Below are positions 40,287-50,600 of a DNA stretch of 64,000 bases, piece after piece. Under the pieces are notes generated by a model. That model did no database searches, was not told where the DNA came from, and was given only the letters and a program-made list of their open reading frames with translations. The stretch's first letter is position 1; every line of letters starts with the position of its first letter. This DNA comes from Vibrio natriegens NBRC 15636 = ATCC 14048 = DSM 759 (GTDB lineage Bacteria; Pseudomonadota; Gammaproteobacteria; Enterobacterales; Vibrionaceae), in the NCBI RefSeq assembly GCF_035621455.1, contig NZ_CP141822.1, positions 992,001 to 1,056,000 of the forward strand, in the 5' to 3' direction. The position numbers and the translations under genes were made by a program.

Positions 40287-41684
40287 GTGAAATTAGGTGT
40301 GAAGCTATTAGGGCTGGTCAGTTGGGCTCTTATGGCGACCGGCTGTGCTAATTTGTCTGCGGGTAATTTGTTTAGCCACTACAGTGATCAAAACCAAGAA
40401 ATGTACCAAGCTGTGGTTGCTGGAGAATATGTGAAAGCCAAGCAACTTCAGTCGAGTGATGTTGGTGGTGAGATACTTGGCAATTTCGAAAAAGGCAGAC
40501 TTTCATTTCTCGCCCAAGACTATCCAACCAGCTTTAGTGCGCTGGAAAAAAGCGATAGTGCTGTCCGCGTCCAACAAGAGCGTGCCACAATCTCACTGTC
40601 TGAGACGACGACCAGTGTCGGTGCTTTAGCTGTCAATGATAACCTCAAAGACTATCAACCCGCTGACTATGAGCTTGGCTTTTTGCACTTATATCTGGGT
40701 CTAAATTACCTGAAGAAAAATGATCTGGAAGGCGCGTTAGTTGAAGTTCGTCGTGCTAACCAAGTACAGGAAGCTGCCAGAAAAGCACGTGAGAAATCGT
40801 TACAAGCCGCAGAAGAAGATCTGAAAAACCAAGGCATGTCAGCTAATTTGGGTAGCGTACTGGCAAACTATCCCGATGCAGGGGGGAAACTCAGTGCGGT
40901 ACAAAACGGCTATCTGTTTTATCTTTCGGGTCTTTTATATGAAGCGTCGCGAGACCTGAATAGTGCGTATGTCGATTACCGGCGCGCTCTGGCGGTAATG
41001 CCAGACAATAAACAAGTGATAGAAAGTACACTGTATGCCGCTAAGAAGCTAGGCATGAGGGAAGACCTTCGCTTGCTGGAAAAACGCTATGGTAAAGCGG
41101 CCTCTGGTTTAAGTAAGTCACAAGGTCGCGTGATCATTTTTGATGAGCAGGGTGTGGTTGAAGCTTTACAAGGCTGGCGTATTGATCTGCCCATTTACGA
41201 CAGTCGAAAACGATGGGCGATCTATTCACTAGCACTGCCTTATTACCCCAACCGAGGGTCGCAGAGGTTTAGTGATTTGAGCCTGAATGACACTAAACTT
41301 AATTCCAGTAATTTGGCCGATATCAATGCCATGGCACAAAACGATCTCAACGAGCGTTTGATGACGATTGTTATTCGTCAGGCTATCCGAGTTTGGGCAA
41401 AAGATCGTATTCGTAAAGAAGCGGCCGCGAAAGGTGATGATGTTGGTAACATTCTTTTTAACGTCTGGAACACATTAACCGAGCAGCCTGATACCCGAAG
41501 CTGGCAAACGCTGCCTGCGAGAGTAAAAACCGCTTCTCAAATCGTGAAACCCGGCACACAACGTTTAAACTTGGGTGATCAAGTCTATCAATTTGATGTG
41601 CCTGCGCAGCAAACGACATTAGTTTGGGTTTCACGTCAGGGGGCACATTCGACTGTTTGGCATAAACAACTGGGGAGATTGTAA
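40287..41684 (+). CDS. COG3014-type lipoprotein with TPR-like repeats
   Basis: 465 aa from GTG 40287, with GGAG 6 bases upstream; this start gives a clean lipoprotein signal ending in the lipobox MATGC (Cys20). The mature part has helical TPR-like repeats (about residues 40-270: EVRRANQVQEAARK, DLNSAYVDYRRALAVMP). A beta-rich C-terminal part follows. The family is regularly found just upstream of ycfL-lpoB, suggesting a role with PBP1B activation in the envelope, but I know no demonstrated function. Its stop overlaps the ycfL start. Confidence 0.75.
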   Translation: MKLGVKLLGLVSWALMATGCANLSAGNLFSHYSDQNQEMYQAVVAGEYVKAKQLQSSDVGGEILGNFEKGRLSFLAQDYPTSFSALEKSDSAVRVQQERATISLSETTTSVGALAVNDNLKDYQPADYELGFLHLYLGLNYLKKNDLEGALVEVRRANQVQEAARKAREKSLQAAEEDLKNQGMSANLGSVLANYPDAGGKLSAVQNGYLFYLSGLLYEASRDLNSAYVDYRRALAVMPDNKQVIESTLYAAKKLGMREDLRLLEKRYGKAASGLSKSQGRVIIFDEQGVVEALQGWRIDLPIYDSRKRWAIYSLALPYYPNRGSQRFSDLSLNDTKLNSSNLADINAMAQNDLNERLMTIVIRQAIRVWAKDRIRKEAAAKGDDVGNILFNVWNTLTEQPDTRSWQTLPARVKTASQIVKPGTQRLNLGDQVYQFDVPAQQTTLVWVSRQGAHSTVWHKQLGRL

Positions 41685-42076
41685 TGAGATCTTGGCTTAT
41701 TGGCTTAGCGTTGATCGTAGGTTTGGCAGGGTGTGCAGACAACACTGCCGGTATCCGAATTGATGGTCAGACGCAGCAAATCTTTTTTAACGACAATGTG
41801 TTGGGCAGTCGATTACTGGTAGACAAGATTACGACCACGTATGTCGACGACCGGCCAAGAGGCGTGGTTCAGCTTAATAGTAACTATCAAGGTGATCAGC
41901 ATATCCTCTACCGCTTTTACTGGTATGACAATAACGGCCTGGAAGTGAATACCAAACCGGGGCCGTGGCGAAAAGCGATCGTGCGTGGTTTTGAATCAGT
42001 GACACTTTCTGAAGTGACAGTGAATCCAAATGGCACTCGATTCCGAGTACAAATCAGAGAAGCACAAGACAATTAA
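41684..42076 (+). CDS. ycfL: YcfL family lipoprotein
   Basis: 130 aa with lipobox VGLAGC (Cys17) and a compact beta-rich mature domain (YRFYWYDNNGLEV, RFRVQIRE). Start overlaps the previous stop (TAATG). YcfL is encoded beside lpoB in E. coli too; function unknown. Confidence 0.82.
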   Translation: MRSWLIGLALIVGLAGCADNTAGIRIDGQTQQIFFNDNVLGSRLLVDKITTTYVDDRPRGVVQLNSNYQGDQHILYRFYWYDNNGLEVNTKPGPWRKAIVRGFESVTLSEVTVNPNGTRFRVQIREAQDN

Positions 42077-42128
42077 TTTTTAGCTTGCGCCTAGAGTGCG
42101 TAGGTATTGAATAAACTAAGGAACTCTC

Positions 42129-42719
42129 ATGAAGAAAAGTATTATTGCTCTTTTAGGTCTTGCCGTCATTTTAGGGGGGTGTTCTAACAAGGTCTCTTAT
42201 GGTGATGCGCAAGCGACAGAAACCACCACCATTGATTTTGGTTCTACCGACCTGCAAACCATTGCCGCTGAAATGGTCGATAGCATGATGATGTCTGGTT
42301 CTGTAGCTGCAATTACTCGTGATCAGCGTCCTATTGTGTTTGTTGAACGCATTAAAAATAAGACCAGCGAGCATATTGATACTGAGTCTATTACAGACAC
42401 GATTTCAACTAAGATGCTGAATTCAGGTAAGTTCCGTTTTGTCGATATGGACCGCGTTGAGTCTGTTCGTCAGCAGCTGAACTTCCAGAATACCGATGAG
42501 CTAGTCAATCAAAGTACTGCTATTCAGTTTGGTAAAATGGTTGGTGCGCAATACATGCTGTACGGCAACCTTTCAAGCATTGTGAAGAATGCAGGAAGTG
42601 ACAAAGACGTGTACTACAAAATGACAATGCGACTGATGGATCTCGAAACCGGCTTGATCGAATGGGCGGATGAAACAGAAATCCGTAAAGCGCAATCGAA
42701 GAGTTTATTTGGTCTCTAA
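42129..42719 (+). CDS. lpoB: Penicillin-binding protein activator LpoB
   Basis: 196 aa outer-membrane lipoprotein (lipobox ILGGC, Cys18). The C-terminal domain (RPIVFVERIKNKTSEHIDTE, RFVDMDRVESVRQQLNFQ, GAQYMLYGNLSSIVK) is the CsgG-like LpoB fold that stimulates PBP1B from the outer membrane. The linker after the lipid anchor is much shorter than the long disordered one of E. coli LpoB, as usual in Vibrio. Follows ycfL by 52 bp. Confidence 0.88.
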   Translation: MKKSIIALLGLAVILGGCSNKVSYGDAQATETTTIDFGSTDLQTIAAEMVDSMMMSGSVAAITRDQRPIVFVERIKNKTSEHIDTESITDTISTKMLNSGKFRFVDMDRVESVRQQLNFQNTDELVNQSTAIQFGKMVGAQYMLYGNLSSIVKNAGSDKDVYYKMTMRLMDLETGLIEWADETEIRKAQSKSLFGL

Positions 42720-42743
42720 CCGATAGTAATGGAGAAGCCATCA

Positions 42744-43625
42744 ATGGCACTGTTCTCTTGGCCGCAGGCTAAACAGCTGGATCCGACGCTTAATGCGCTT
42801 GATGTCTTCTTTATTGAACCTCCTGTGAAAGTTCAAACCCTCACAGGAGGGCTGACAAACCGTTGTTGGCGCTTAGAAACGGCTGATGGGCAAGCTTACG
42901 TCTGGAGGCCGTTGAGTAAAGTGTGTCAGGCTTTTCTCATTTCTCGTCACAATGAATATCAAGTTCTAAGCGCCATCGGGTCTCTTGGCGTTGGTCCCAA
43001 GCCGGTATTCATCCATGAACAAGGTCTTCTCGTTGAGTGGGTTAAAGGAGAAACACTCACTCATATTGGTATCGAATTGGACGAGTTACTTTCTCTCGCT
43101 GCAACGATTCACACCTTCCCATCTAAGGCCGTACCGGTTGTTCCGTTCTCTTATCTCTCCCGAATCGATCATTATTGGCTAGAATTAGGCGGTAGCTATA
43201 CAGGAACAGAGTTTGAGGCTTTGTATCAAAAGTGGCGCACGGAACCGAGCATAAAGCCACTGCCGCTGGCACTGTGTCACTTTGATTTAGGTAGCTACAA
43301 CTTGGTTCGGGGCGATGAGGGTGTCAAAGCCATCGACTGGGAGTATGCCGGGCTCGCGGATCCACGATTAGACTTGGCTCTGATACTGCAGGTTGCCGAT
43401 GTGCCTATCGACGATGGGGTAGAACGCTATTGCCAAATTCGTAATATCGAAGATGTCTCTGTCTGGCTGGAGGGGGTGATAGCGTGGCAGCCAAGAACAT
43501 TGGTGATGGCAATGCTTTGGTACTTACTGGCTTATCAATTGTGGGGAGATGAACAATACTTAAGCAGTGCCAACGAGTTTAAAGGTTTATTGTGTATTGA
43601 CGATCACTGTTTTAATAACTCGTGA
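42744..43625 (+). CDS. thiK: Thiamine/choline kinase-type phosphotransferase (ThiK-like)
   Basis: 293 aa from ATG 42744 (GGAG upstream; ATG 42729 lacks a ribosome site). APH/choline-kinase fold: nucleotide loop TGGLTNRCWRLE (about 36-47), catalytic ALCHFDLGSYNLVR (Asp as base) and metal-binding AIDWEYAGLADPRLDLA. ThiK phosphorylates thiamine for salvage; position after lpoB and before ycfP is the E. coli order, which supports the name over a generic kinase. Confidence 0.8.
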   Translation: MALFSWPQAKQLDPTLNALDVFFIEPPVKVQTLTGGLTNRCWRLETADGQAYVWRPLSKVCQAFLISRHNEYQVLSAIGSLGVGPKPVFIHEQGLLVEWVKGETLTHIGIELDELLSLAATIHTFPSKAVPVVPFSYLSRIDHYWLELGGSYTGTEFEALYQKWRTEPSIKPLPLALCHFDLGSYNLVRGDEGVKAIDWEYAGLADPRLDLALILQVADVPIDDGVERYCQIRNIEDVSVWLEGVIAWQPRTLVMAMLWYLLAYQLWGDEQYLSSANEFKGLLCIDDHCFNNS

Positions 43626-43700
43626 CATATTCCCCTTTAAGAGTAAGGAAATAGTGTTAGTTTTAAGAAAAGTACCAGATATATACAGGGAGAGGTACAG

Positions 43701-44240
43701 ATGATTATTTACTTGCACGGCTTTGATAGTACTAGCCCGGGTAACCACGAAAAAGTTCTTCAATTACAATTTATCGACGATGACGTTCGCTTTATTAATT
43801 ACAGTACGCTTCATCCTAAACACGATATGCAGCATTTGCTAAAAGAGGTCTCGAAGGTGATTGATCAATCCGATGATCCGAATCCATTGATTTGTGGTGT
43901 TGGTCTCGGTGGTTATTGGTCAGAGCGAATTGGTTTTTTATGTGGTATCAAACAGGTGATCTTCAACCCGAACCTGCATCCTGAGAAGAACATGGCAGGG
44001 CGTATTGACCGTCCTGAAGAGTACGAGGACATTGCCACTAAATGTGTCGATCAGTTTCGAGCAAAGAATAAAGGGCATTGCCTGGTTATTTTGTCTAAAG
44101 AAGACGAAGTGCGTGATAACAAAGAAACCGCCGCTGAGCTAGAAAAGCATTACCCAATTATTTGGGATGAGACTCAAACACACAAGTTCAAGAAGATCTC
44201 ACATCATTTACAAGCCGTGAAAGAATTTAAAAACACCTAA
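43701..44240 (+). CDS. ycfP: YcfP family alpha/beta-hydrolase-like protein
   Basis: 179 aa. N-terminal [20 protein letters not shown] and C-terminal [15 protein letters not shown] match YcfP (UPF0227). The nucleophile elbow reads GVGLGG, so the usual Ser is Gly; E. coli YcfP has the same change, so the family probably lacks standard esterase activity. Function unknown. A terminator-like palindrome follows. Confidence 0.9.
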   Translation: MIIYLHGFDSTSPGNHEKVLQLQFIDDDVRFINYSTLHPKHDMQHLLKEVSKVIDQSDDPNPLICGVGLGGYWSERIGFLCGIKQVIFNPNLHPEKNMAGRIDRPEEYEDIATKCVDQFRAKNKGHCLVILSKEDEVRDNKETAAELEKHYPIIWDETQTHKFKKISHHLQAVKEFKNT

Positions 44241-44273
44241 TACGGTCTACTTCATCCAGTTGTTAAACAAAAA

Positions 44274-44303
44274 ATGGCACTCCGCGGAGTGTTATTTTTT
44301 TAT
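44274..44303. terminator. Terminator after ycfP
   Basis: AACACTCC-type stem GGCACTCCGC / GCGGAGTGTT followed by ATTTTTTTA. Confidence 0.75.
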
Positions 44304-44538
44304 CAAACCCTCCTCATTTATGATTTCTGTGGCTCTGCCATATGGACCTATGACTTAGCCAAATTTGCCTTTGTTTTAAACAATTATTGTGTTCTGTCTA
44401 TTGTTTTACCATAGAGGCTCTATGTGGCACGAAGGCGGTGTTGTAGACTGGTCGATAAAGTAGGCAAACCGTATTCAGAGCAAGGATTTTGGTTGCCTTC
44501 AATACATGGCTCTATATAATGAGCGGGATTAAAATTGT

Positions 44539-44552
44539 TTGACAAATATCAA
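44539..44552 (+). promoter_or_regulatory. FNR-like site upstream of ndh
   Basis: TTGAC-AAAT-ATCAA matches the FNR consensus TTGAT-N4-ATCAA at 9 of 10 bases, 247 bp before the start codon. FNR represses ndh in E. coli without oxygen. Confidence 0.6.
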
Positions 44553-44798
44553 AAAAATTATTGAGAGCAGGTAAAAAACTTGCCCATTTTCGTCTGAACT
44601 TTAGGTATCAGACTCAGCAAAAGATGCACAATAACCAATTGATAAAAATGAAGAAAAATTAAGCATCTATTTTAATCCCAAAAGCTTGAGACACCTCTAA
44701 GAACCAAGAATTCATCGGTTGGATGCTTCTCATCAGTGTGACTGATAGTGAAGGGTCGAGCTGAACCCATTTATTCATTTTTGTAGAGGAAAATCATT

Positions 44799-46088
44799 GT
44801 GACACGCATTATCGTTGTAGGCGGCGGTGCTGGTGGCCTGGAATTGGCAACTAAGCTTGGCCGTACACTTGGTCGAAAGAACCGTGCGCAAATTACGCTG
44901 GTAGACCGTAAAGCGAGCCACTTGTGGAAACCGTTGTTACACGAAGTAGCAACCGGATCATTAGACGAGGGTGTTGATGCATTGAGCTACCGTGCTCATG
45001 CGAAAAATCATAGTTTCGACTTCCAGATGGGTAGCCTTCAAGACATTGACCGTGAGCGTAAAGTCATCACGTTGAGTGAGCTTACAGACGAACATGGTGA
45101 ACTGTTAATGCCAAGCCGTGAGCTGGAATATGACATTCTGGTGATGGCGATAGGTTCTACTTCAAACGACTTCAATACTCCGGGTGTTCGTGAAAACTGT
45201 ATTTTCCTCGACAGCCCTGAACAGGCTCATCGATTCCGCAGCGAAATGAACAATGAGTTTCTTAAGCTCCACGCGAAAAATGGTAACGGTACCGTTGATA
45301 TCGCAATCGTTGGTGCAGGTGCAACAGGTGTTGAACTTTCAGCTGAGCTGCATAATGCGATTAAAGAGCTTCGTGCATACGGCTTTGGTGACTTAGACTC
45401 GAGCAAGCTCAATGTAAACTTGATTGAAGCTGGCCCACGTATTCTCCCTGCGCTTCCTTCTCGAATCTCTACTGCAGCACATCAAGAATTGACGAAACTT
45501 GGCGTGAATGTGCGTACCGCAACGATGGTGACAAAAGCTGAGAAAGACGGCTTAACGACCAAAGACGGTGAGAAGATTTCCGCTAAAATCATGGTTTGGG
45601 CGGCAGGTATTAAAGCGCCTGACTTCATCAAAGACATCGCGGGTCTGGAGACGAACCGAATCAACCAGCTCGTGGTGAAAAGTACCCTTCAAACTACGCG
45701 TGATGACAACATCTTTGTGATCGGTGATTTGGCTCAGTGTACTCAGGAAGATGGTTCGTTTGTACCGCCAAGAGCTCAAGCTGCACACCAAATGGCAAGC
45801 CGAGCATTCAGCAACATTGTCGCGATGATCAACGGTCGTGAACTAAAAGACTATGTGTACAAAGATCATGGTTCTTTGGTTTCTCTGAGCCAGTTCTCGA
45901 CAGTGGGCAGCTTGATGGGCAACTTAACCAAAGGCTCAATGATGGTTGAGGGTCGTATCGCCCGCGTGGTGTATATTTCACTTTACCGCATGCACCAAAT
46001 TGCGTTGCACGGCCTTTTCAAGACTGGTTTGATGATGCTGGTTGGTAGAATCAACCGCGTATTGCGTCCTAATTTGAAGCTGCATTAA
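44799..46088 (+). CDS. ndh: Type II NADH:quinone dehydrogenase
   Basis: 429 aa from GTG 44799. N-terminal [18 protein letters not shown] is the FAD fold; [14 protein letters not shown] the NADH fold; FVIGDLAQC the second FAD site. A C-terminal amphipathic region ([21 protein letters not shown]) binds the membrane. Ndh moves electrons from NADH to quinone without proton pumping. The FNR-like site suggests aerobic expression. Confidence 0.95.
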   Translation: MTRIIVVGGGAGGLELATKLGRTLGRKNRAQITLVDRKASHLWKPLLHEVATGSLDEGVDALSYRAHAKNHSFDFQMGSLQDIDRERKVITLSELTDEHGELLMPSRELEYDILVMAIGSTSNDFNTPGVRENCIFLDSPEQAHRFRSEMNNEFLKLHAKNGNGTVDIAIVGAGATGVELSAELHNAIKELRAYGFGDLDSSKLNVNLIEAGPRILPALPSRISTAAHQELTKLGVNVRTATMVTKAEKDGLTTKDGEKISAKIMVWAAGIKAPDFIKDIAGLETNRINQLVVKSTLQTTRDDNIFVIGDLAQCTQEDGSFVPPRAQAAHQMASRAFSNIVAMINGRELKDYVYKDHGSLVSLSQFSTVGSLMGNLTKGSMMVEGRIARVVYISLYRMHQIALHGLFKTGLMMLVGRINRVLRPNLKLH

Positions 46089-46158
46089 TAGAGTAAACTT
46101 CGCTTAGCGAAAGCTGTGCGAAGTTTCTGATCAGTTATAAATACGCAGTTATAAATAC

Positions 46159-46192
46159 AAAGCCACCGCATGTCGGTGGCTTTTTGTTTTTC
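46159..46192 (+). terminator. Terminator after ndh
   Basis: AAGCCACCG / CGGTGGCTT stem then TTTGTTTTT. Confidence 0.88.
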
Positions 46193-46211
46193 TGCAGTTG
46201 CGTCCCAAACG

Positions 46212-46760
46212 TTACTTTAGATCTTCTGGTAGCAATGAATAGACAATGCCATCTTTTGGCTTACCGTCAAAGATGTAGCGGTTTCTGGCAATTGCCTCTT
46301 GGTGTGCTCCAACGGATTCGATCAGTGCCTGACTGGCAGTATTATCTGGATCGCAGACAATTTCGATACGCGTCAGGCTAAGTTTAGCGAAACAGAATTC
46401 GGCTAATGCACAAACCGCTTCTTGTGCGTAACCCTGTCGCTGATAACGGTCGGCAATCCAATAGCCAATACTCGCCATGTTAAAGGTATGGTAGAGCTCA
46501 TTAATAGCCACCATGCCAAGAAGGGCATTGCTTTCGCGGTCATAAACACCAAAACCAAAAGCTTCTGTTTTCACCCAGTTCAAGCGTGTGGAAAGCAAGA
46601 AGTCCTGTGCGTATTTGAGTGACACGTTTTCACCACACCAGTCTAACCAGGTATGCAGTGAAGGAGATTCGGCAAGCAGCGTATGCAGAGCATTTGCATC
46701 ATCGGCAGGAATAAGACGTAAAGCTAAGCGCGGCGTAATAATTTCAAAATCGGGGCTCAT
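46212..46760 (-). CDS. RimJ-like GNAT acetyltransferase
   Basis: 182 aa. GNAT fold with ITPRLALRLIPADDA start, GYWIADRYQRQGYAQEAVCAL acetyl-CoA motif (about 98-118) and IEIVCDPDNTASQALIESVG motif B. Proteins of this branch acetylate protein N-termini (RimJ/RimL); substrate here unproven. Single gene, convergent with ndh. Confidence 0.82.
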   Translation of the reverse strand: MSPDFEIITPRLALRLIPADDANALHTLLAESPSLHTWLDWCGENVSLKYAQDFLLSTRLNWVKTEAFGFGVYDRESNALLGMVAINELYHTFNMASIGYWIADRYQRQGYAQEAVCALAEFCFAKLSLTRIEIVCDPDNTASQALIESVGAHQEAIARNRYIFDGKPKDGIVYSLLPEDLK

Positions 46761-46803
46761 GAATTGATATGACTCCCTTACTGGTCGTTTTTTAGTTATA
46801 AAA

Positions 46804-46834
46804 CAAAAGCGCAGCCTGAGCTGCGCTTTTATTA
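46804..46834 (-). terminator. Terminator of the csiV/mfd operon
   Basis: AAAAGCGCAGC / GCTGCGCTTTT stem 14 bp past the csiV stop on the minus strand. Confidence 0.8.
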
Positions 46835-46844
46835 TTTTTATGGT

Positions 46845-47615
46845 TTAGTTTACACGGCGTACCTGGATGATCATCCCCATTAAAGGGCTGTCCAGGTAAT
46901 GTGTTTCGCTGCTTCGCATGCGGCGTTTTTGATCAAGGCGGTAAGTCTTAAGAAACTTCTCTTCAGTCACGGTTGGCGATACATCGGCTAAGTTACCAAC
47001 CTGAACATTTCCGTCAGCTTCACCCATTTCGTTTGCAAGTTGTTCAACGGGTTTAGGCTCAAAACGAATTTCTCTGACACCCGGCGCACGCAAATCCATG
47101 GTTGTCTCTGCAAACAAGTAGTGTTGAACGTAGACCTGAATTTTGCCATCTAACTCGTACAACGGGCCATTTACGTTTGACTCACTGTAACCATCGCTAG
47201 CGAACGTGGTTTGGCTACCATCGATAGGGCTGCCATCGGAATAATACGAGCCAGAAAAATCACGGCCAGCCACAATGCGGAAGGTCGGTGCACTGCCTTG
47301 TCCCTGATCACCTTGTCGCCAAGCTACATGCTTTAATACTCTAAATCCGGCGTGACTGTTCAGCGCAGCCTCTTGCGGGTTTAAGCGAAACGAAGAGCTA
47401 GGCAGTAAGGAGACACCTTTAGATGAGCGATAAGCGTCACTATCTAAACTGCCGACATTGGTCATGTCGATTTTCGGTAGTTGGTCTGGCCAAGACTCAC
47501 TCGTGTTTTCCGCGTCGACGGTGCGCTTGAAAATGATCACTTCAATATCAAATTGACGTTGTGCCCAAGAGGGCATTGAGACACAAAGAAGTAATAACGG
47601 GATCAGTATTCTCAT
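46845..47615 (-). CDS. csiV: CsiV-type periplasmic peptidoglycan-binding protein
   Basis: 256 aa from ATG 47615, 7 bp after the mfd stop. Signal peptide MRILIPLLLLCVSMPSWA-QR. FDIEVIIFKR directly after cleavage and the C-terminal YLDSPLMGMIIQVRRV are the family marks. CsiV was described in V. cholerae as needed with LpoA/PBP1a for growth in the presence of D-amino acids. Location beside mfd is conserved in Vibrio. Confidence 0.82.
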   Translation of the reverse strand: MRILIPLLLLCVSMPSWAQRQFDIEVIIFKRTVDAENTSESWPDQLPKIDMTNVGSLDSDAYRSSKGVSLLPSSSFRLNPQEAALNSHAGFRVLKHVAWRQGDQGQGSAPTFRIVAGRDFSGSYYSDGSPIDGSQTTFASDGYSESNVNGPLYELDGKIQVYVQHYLFAETTMDLRAPGVREIRFEPKPVEQLANEMGEADGNVQVGNLADVSPTVTEEKFLKTYRLDQKRRMRSSETHYLDSPLMGMIIQVRRVN

Positions 47616-47622
47616 TCGACTA

Positions 47623-50600
47623 TTAGCTCGTTGGTAATAAATTCTGTTTAAAATCATTCAGTAAGTCTTTAACAAACTGAACTCGTTTGCGTCGGTCAGT
47701 TAATGGTACGCTAAACTTGAACTTAGTTGGACCTTCCATCGCAAATTTTTGAGGCTGTGATTGCAGGAGTTTAACTAAATACGCTGGATTTATGTCAGCA
47801 TCAGGGTAAAACTCTACAAATCCGCCTTTATCATGGGCTTCAATCTTTTTCGCTTTCAGACTACCTGCGGCAAATTTCAGTTCTGAGACAGCCAACAGAT
47901 TTTTTGTTGCGTCAGGCAAAAGACCAAAGCGGTCAATCAATTCCACTTTCAATTCTGACAACTCATCGGCGTTGGTGACGCTCGCGATACGTTTATACAT
48001 TGAAAGACGTGTATTAACATCGGGGATGTAATCATCCGGCAAGAGTGCAGGAATGCGCATTTCCACTTCGGTCTGCTCGCGCAGCAACTCATCCAGCGAT
48101 GGCTCTTTCCCTTCTTTCAATGCTTCAACCGCCTGTTCGAGCATCTCCATATACAGTGTAAAGCCAACTGATTGAATTTGCCCACTTTGTTCATCACCAA
48201 GTAGCTCACCGGCTCCGCGAATTTCTAAATCGTGTGTTGCGAGCGTAAAGCCAGCACCAAGATCTTCGAGAGAGGCAATGGCGTCAAGACGCTTAATGGC
48301 ATCTTTGGTCATCGCTTTTGGATGCGGCGTCAGTAAGTAAGCATAGGCTTGGTGGTGAGAACGACCCACACGGCCCCTTAGCTGATGCAGCTGAGCCAAA
48401 CCAAGGTTATCCGCACGATCCATGATAATGGTATTCGCCGTTGGGACATCGATACCTGTTTCAATGATCGTAGTACACACCAGTACATTAAAACGTTGGT
48501 GGTAGAAGTCGTTCATTATGCGTTCTAGCTCGCGCTCACGCATTTGTCCATGTGCCACAGTGATACGCGCTTCTGGAATCAGTTTTTGTAGATCTTCAGC
48601 GGTCTTTTCAATGGTTTCGACCTGATTATGCAGGAAGTAAACCTGACCACCACGCATGATTTCACGCAGTACTGCTTCACGTACAACCGGCTCTTCACGC
48701 TGTCGGACAAAGGTTTTGATTGCTAGTCGACGCGCTGGTGGAGTAGCGATGATGGACAGATCGCGCATTCCACTCATTGCCATATTGAGCGTTCTAGGGA
48801 TTGGCGTTGCGGTTAGGGTCAGAATATCGACATCCGCACGCATTGCTTTCACTTTTTCTTTTTGACGCACGCCAAAACGGTGCTCTTCGTCGACAATGAG
48901 CAGGCCAAGATCTTTGAATCGAATGTCGTTAGAAAGCAGTTTGTGTGTTCCCACGACGATATCGACTTTCCCTTCCGCTACATCTTGCAAAATCGCTTTC
49001 TGTTCTTTAGCCGATTTAAAGCGAGATAACACTTCTACTCGGATCGGTAAGTTGGCAAAGCGGTCACGGAAGTTTTCAAAGTGCTGCTGGGCAAGTAGGG
49101 TAGTGGGAACCAGCACTGCGACTTGCTTGCTGTTGTCCGTTGCAACAAATGCTGCTCGCATTGCTACTTCGGTTTTACCAAAACCAACGTCACCACATAC
49201 CAAGCGATCCATGGCTTTTGGTTGGCACATGTCAGACATAACGGCATTGATAGCCATTGCCTGGTCATCGGTTTCTTCGAATGGGAACGTTGCTTTGAAT
49301 GTGGCGTACTGACCTCGATCCAATTCGAATTTAAAGCCCGGTTTTAATTCACGTTTGGCGTAAACATCCAGTAACTCTGCTGCTACGTCACGCACTTTCT
49401 CGGCGGCTTTACGGCGAGCTTTAACCCACGCTTCTCCGCCAAGTTTATGCAGCGGCGCGCTCTCTTCTGCGCCACCAGAATAACGGCTGATAAGGTTCAG
49501 TGATGATACAGGTACGTACAACTTGGCGTCGTTTTGATATTCAAGTGTTACGTACTCAGTTTTCATACCGCCTGCTTCAAGCGTTTGCAGACCGATATAA
49601 CGACCGATGCCGTGGTCGATATGAACAACTGGCTGGCCTGGTTTTAGCTCGGCGAGGTGGCGAATGACGGTATCGCTGTTGACGGTTTTTTTGTCTTTAC
49701 GACGACGTTGTATGACGCGGTCACCAAGCAGGTCACTTTCACAGATAAGGGCGAAGTTCAGCTCATCATGGATAAAACCATGCTCAGTCGCACCCAGAAT
49801 CAAGCTAAATCGATCTTTAGAATCGAGCGCCTGGTAGAACGATTGGTGAACGACTGGGCGAACTTTAATGCCTTGTAGAAGCTCTGTGAGCGCTTCACGT
49901 CGACCTTCTGATTCAACAGAGAAGATGATTTTGCCAGTGAATTGCTCACTGAACTGACGCAGACGCGAAAGTGGTTCTTTGTTCTGCTGTTGAACGCCCA
50001 GTTCTGCTAACGACTGCACCGCCAAATTCTGACGACCAGCACGCTTGACGATTTTGTCCAGATGCAGTTGTGCTTGCGGAAGCTGTTTGAAGTGGGTGAA
50101 GAGTTCATCCTTCTTCAGCCACAGATCATGCGGTGCAAGCAGTGGGCGTAATGGATCGATTTTCTTCTGATCGTAACGGTACTCAACGTCAGTTAAGAAA
50201 GTTTCTACCGCGGCTTCAATGTCACCATAAGTGATCAGTTGCGAGTCTTCTGGCAAGTAATCAAACAGGGTTTCTGTATGGTCAAAGAACAGGGGTTGCC
50301 AGTATTCAATCCCTGCCGGCCACGTTCCTTTGGTCACCTGCATGTAAATCGATTCAGGCTCACGACGCGCTTCAAATTGAGTACGCCAACGGGTACGAAA
50401 CTCTTCAATCGCATCTTTGGTGGTCGGGAACTCATGAGCGGGAAGCAACTGAATCTGTTTGATGTCTTCTATCGAGCGTTGGTTCTCTGGATCGAACGTA
50501 CGGATGGTGTCGATCTCATCATCGAAGAAATCGATACGGTACGGGTCATCGCAACCCATAGGGAAGAGATCAAGAATGGAACCACGGCTTGCATACTCAC

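Larger units (their letters stand above)
44241..44798. other. Long gap upstream of ndh
   Basis: 558 bp with the ycfP terminator, an FNR-like site at 44539-44552 and otherwise AT-rich sequence leading to the ndh ribosome site. No small gene recognised. Confidence 0.45.

Noticed and set aside
43890..43920. Loss of the catalytic Ser in ycfP as a new mutation
   Set aside because: E. coli YcfP has the same GVGLGG motif, so this is a family trait.
48896..49312. 138-aa plus-strand frame inside mfd
   Set aside because: Antisense shadow of conserved Mfd helicase sequence.
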